From: Alphaproteobacteria bacterium UBA6038
Lineage (GTDB): Bacteria > Pseudomonadota > Alphaproteobacteria > Micropepsales > Micropepsaceae
DNA length: 13,965 nt
Assembly: GCA_002429315.1 (NCBI GenBank)
Contig: DIZC01000060.1
Coordinates: 42,898-56,862 of the forward strand
Reading direction: 5' to 3'
The notes below the pieces were generated by a model. That model was given only the letters and a program-made list of their open reading frames with translations, ran no database searches and was not told where the DNA came from. This document shows positions 13,712-13,965 of the stretch, one piece after another. Made by a program: the position numbers and the translations under genes. How positions within the stretch are numbered: position 1 is the stretch's first letter; every line of letters begins with the position of its first letter.

Positions 13712-13965
13712 TCCGATTTCGAATTGGGGGTCGATTCGGACACAATGCGAGCGGCTACCGAAAATAGAGTTCTCGATTTTCAGCCCGTTTTTCCGTGTTC
13801 GCCGCGTTGGCCTACGGGCATCGCACATGCGCTGCGTGCCGACCAAAGCCGGCGGCACACGCTTTTTCCGCGATGGAGGGAGTCGGCTCCCCGATCTTTT
13901 TTGCACTTCGCCGGCAGTACCTTTCCGGATCGGGGGCAAGACAGATCGAGGCGCGGGAATTCACG

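Larger units (their letters stand above)
13429..13965. other. 537-base stretch without a convincing gene
   Basis: Upstream of mtgA no reading frame here looks coding. The part 13429-13522 should contain the mtgA promoter, but no clear -35/-10 pair was recognised. The two nested repeats occupy 13523-13711. From 13712 to the window end there is only non-coding-looking sequence with short hairpins: GTGCCG / CGGCAC (13836-13841, 13853-13858) and GGGAG-tcgg-CTCCC (13878-13891). The second hairpin is followed 5 bases later by six T (13897-13902), a weak + strand terminator candidate. CCGTGTTCGCCGCG near 13794-13807 may be a decayed copy of the G-rich triplet repeat. Confidence 0.6.

Noticed and set aside
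13628..13939. 103-codon - strand frame in the terminal non-coding stretch
   Set aside because: It runs through the repeat elements and is Arg-rich (RRTRRTRR) because of the G-rich triplet repeat. No family resemblance and no ribosome site.

Overview
This 13,965-base window is GC-rich (about two thirds G+C by eye). It looks like ordinary chromosome from an alphaproteobacterium. The support is the alphaproteobacterial style of the histidyl-tRNA synthetase, a large TonB-dependent receptor, a CYP153 cytochrome P450, a monofunctional transglycosylase, and two kinds of intergenic palindromic repeat of a sort common in that class. I cannot name the genus. No tRNA, rRNA, CRISPR array, insertion sequence, phage gene or plasmid origin was seen.

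Layout. 1-228 is the 3' end of an unrecognised + strand gene. It faces a - strand pair: a TonB-dependent receptor (1637-4450) followed downstream by a CYP153 P450 (274-1524), which has a plausible rho-independent terminator. This pair reads as an uptake-plus-oxidation unit for a hydrophobic substrate such as an alkane (inference), although no ferredoxin or reductase gene lies nearby. A 273-base divergent region with two small palindromes separates the receptor from hisS (4724-6193, +). The 3' end of hisS overlaps the 3' end of a - strand operon read in the order GT4 glycosyltransferase (8736-9902), Ste24-like membrane metalloprotease (7322-8686), kynureninase-like PLP enzyme (6174-7325). The last two overlap by ATGA.

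A 91-base divergent gap leads to an exported TPR protein (9994-10761, +). Its end overlaps the end of queG (10730-11878, -), which is coupled to an upstream GST-fold gene (11859-12503, -). A pair of inverted palindromic elements (12539-12697) separates that unit from mtgA (12709-13428, -). The last 537 bases contain no convincing gene. They hold a nested repeat: a hairpin pair with compensatory base swaps, enclosed by a 29-bp imperfect inverted repeat, followed by non-coding sequence with weak hairpins.

Most of the window is housekeeping or cell-envelope material: His-tRNA charging, queuosine synthesis, peptidoglycan polymerisation, envelope glycosylation and proteolysis. I found no convincing new defence or mobile system. 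The points most worth following up are the receptor/CYP153 pair, a local drop in G+C confined to the insertion region of hisS, and the two structured repeat clusters.
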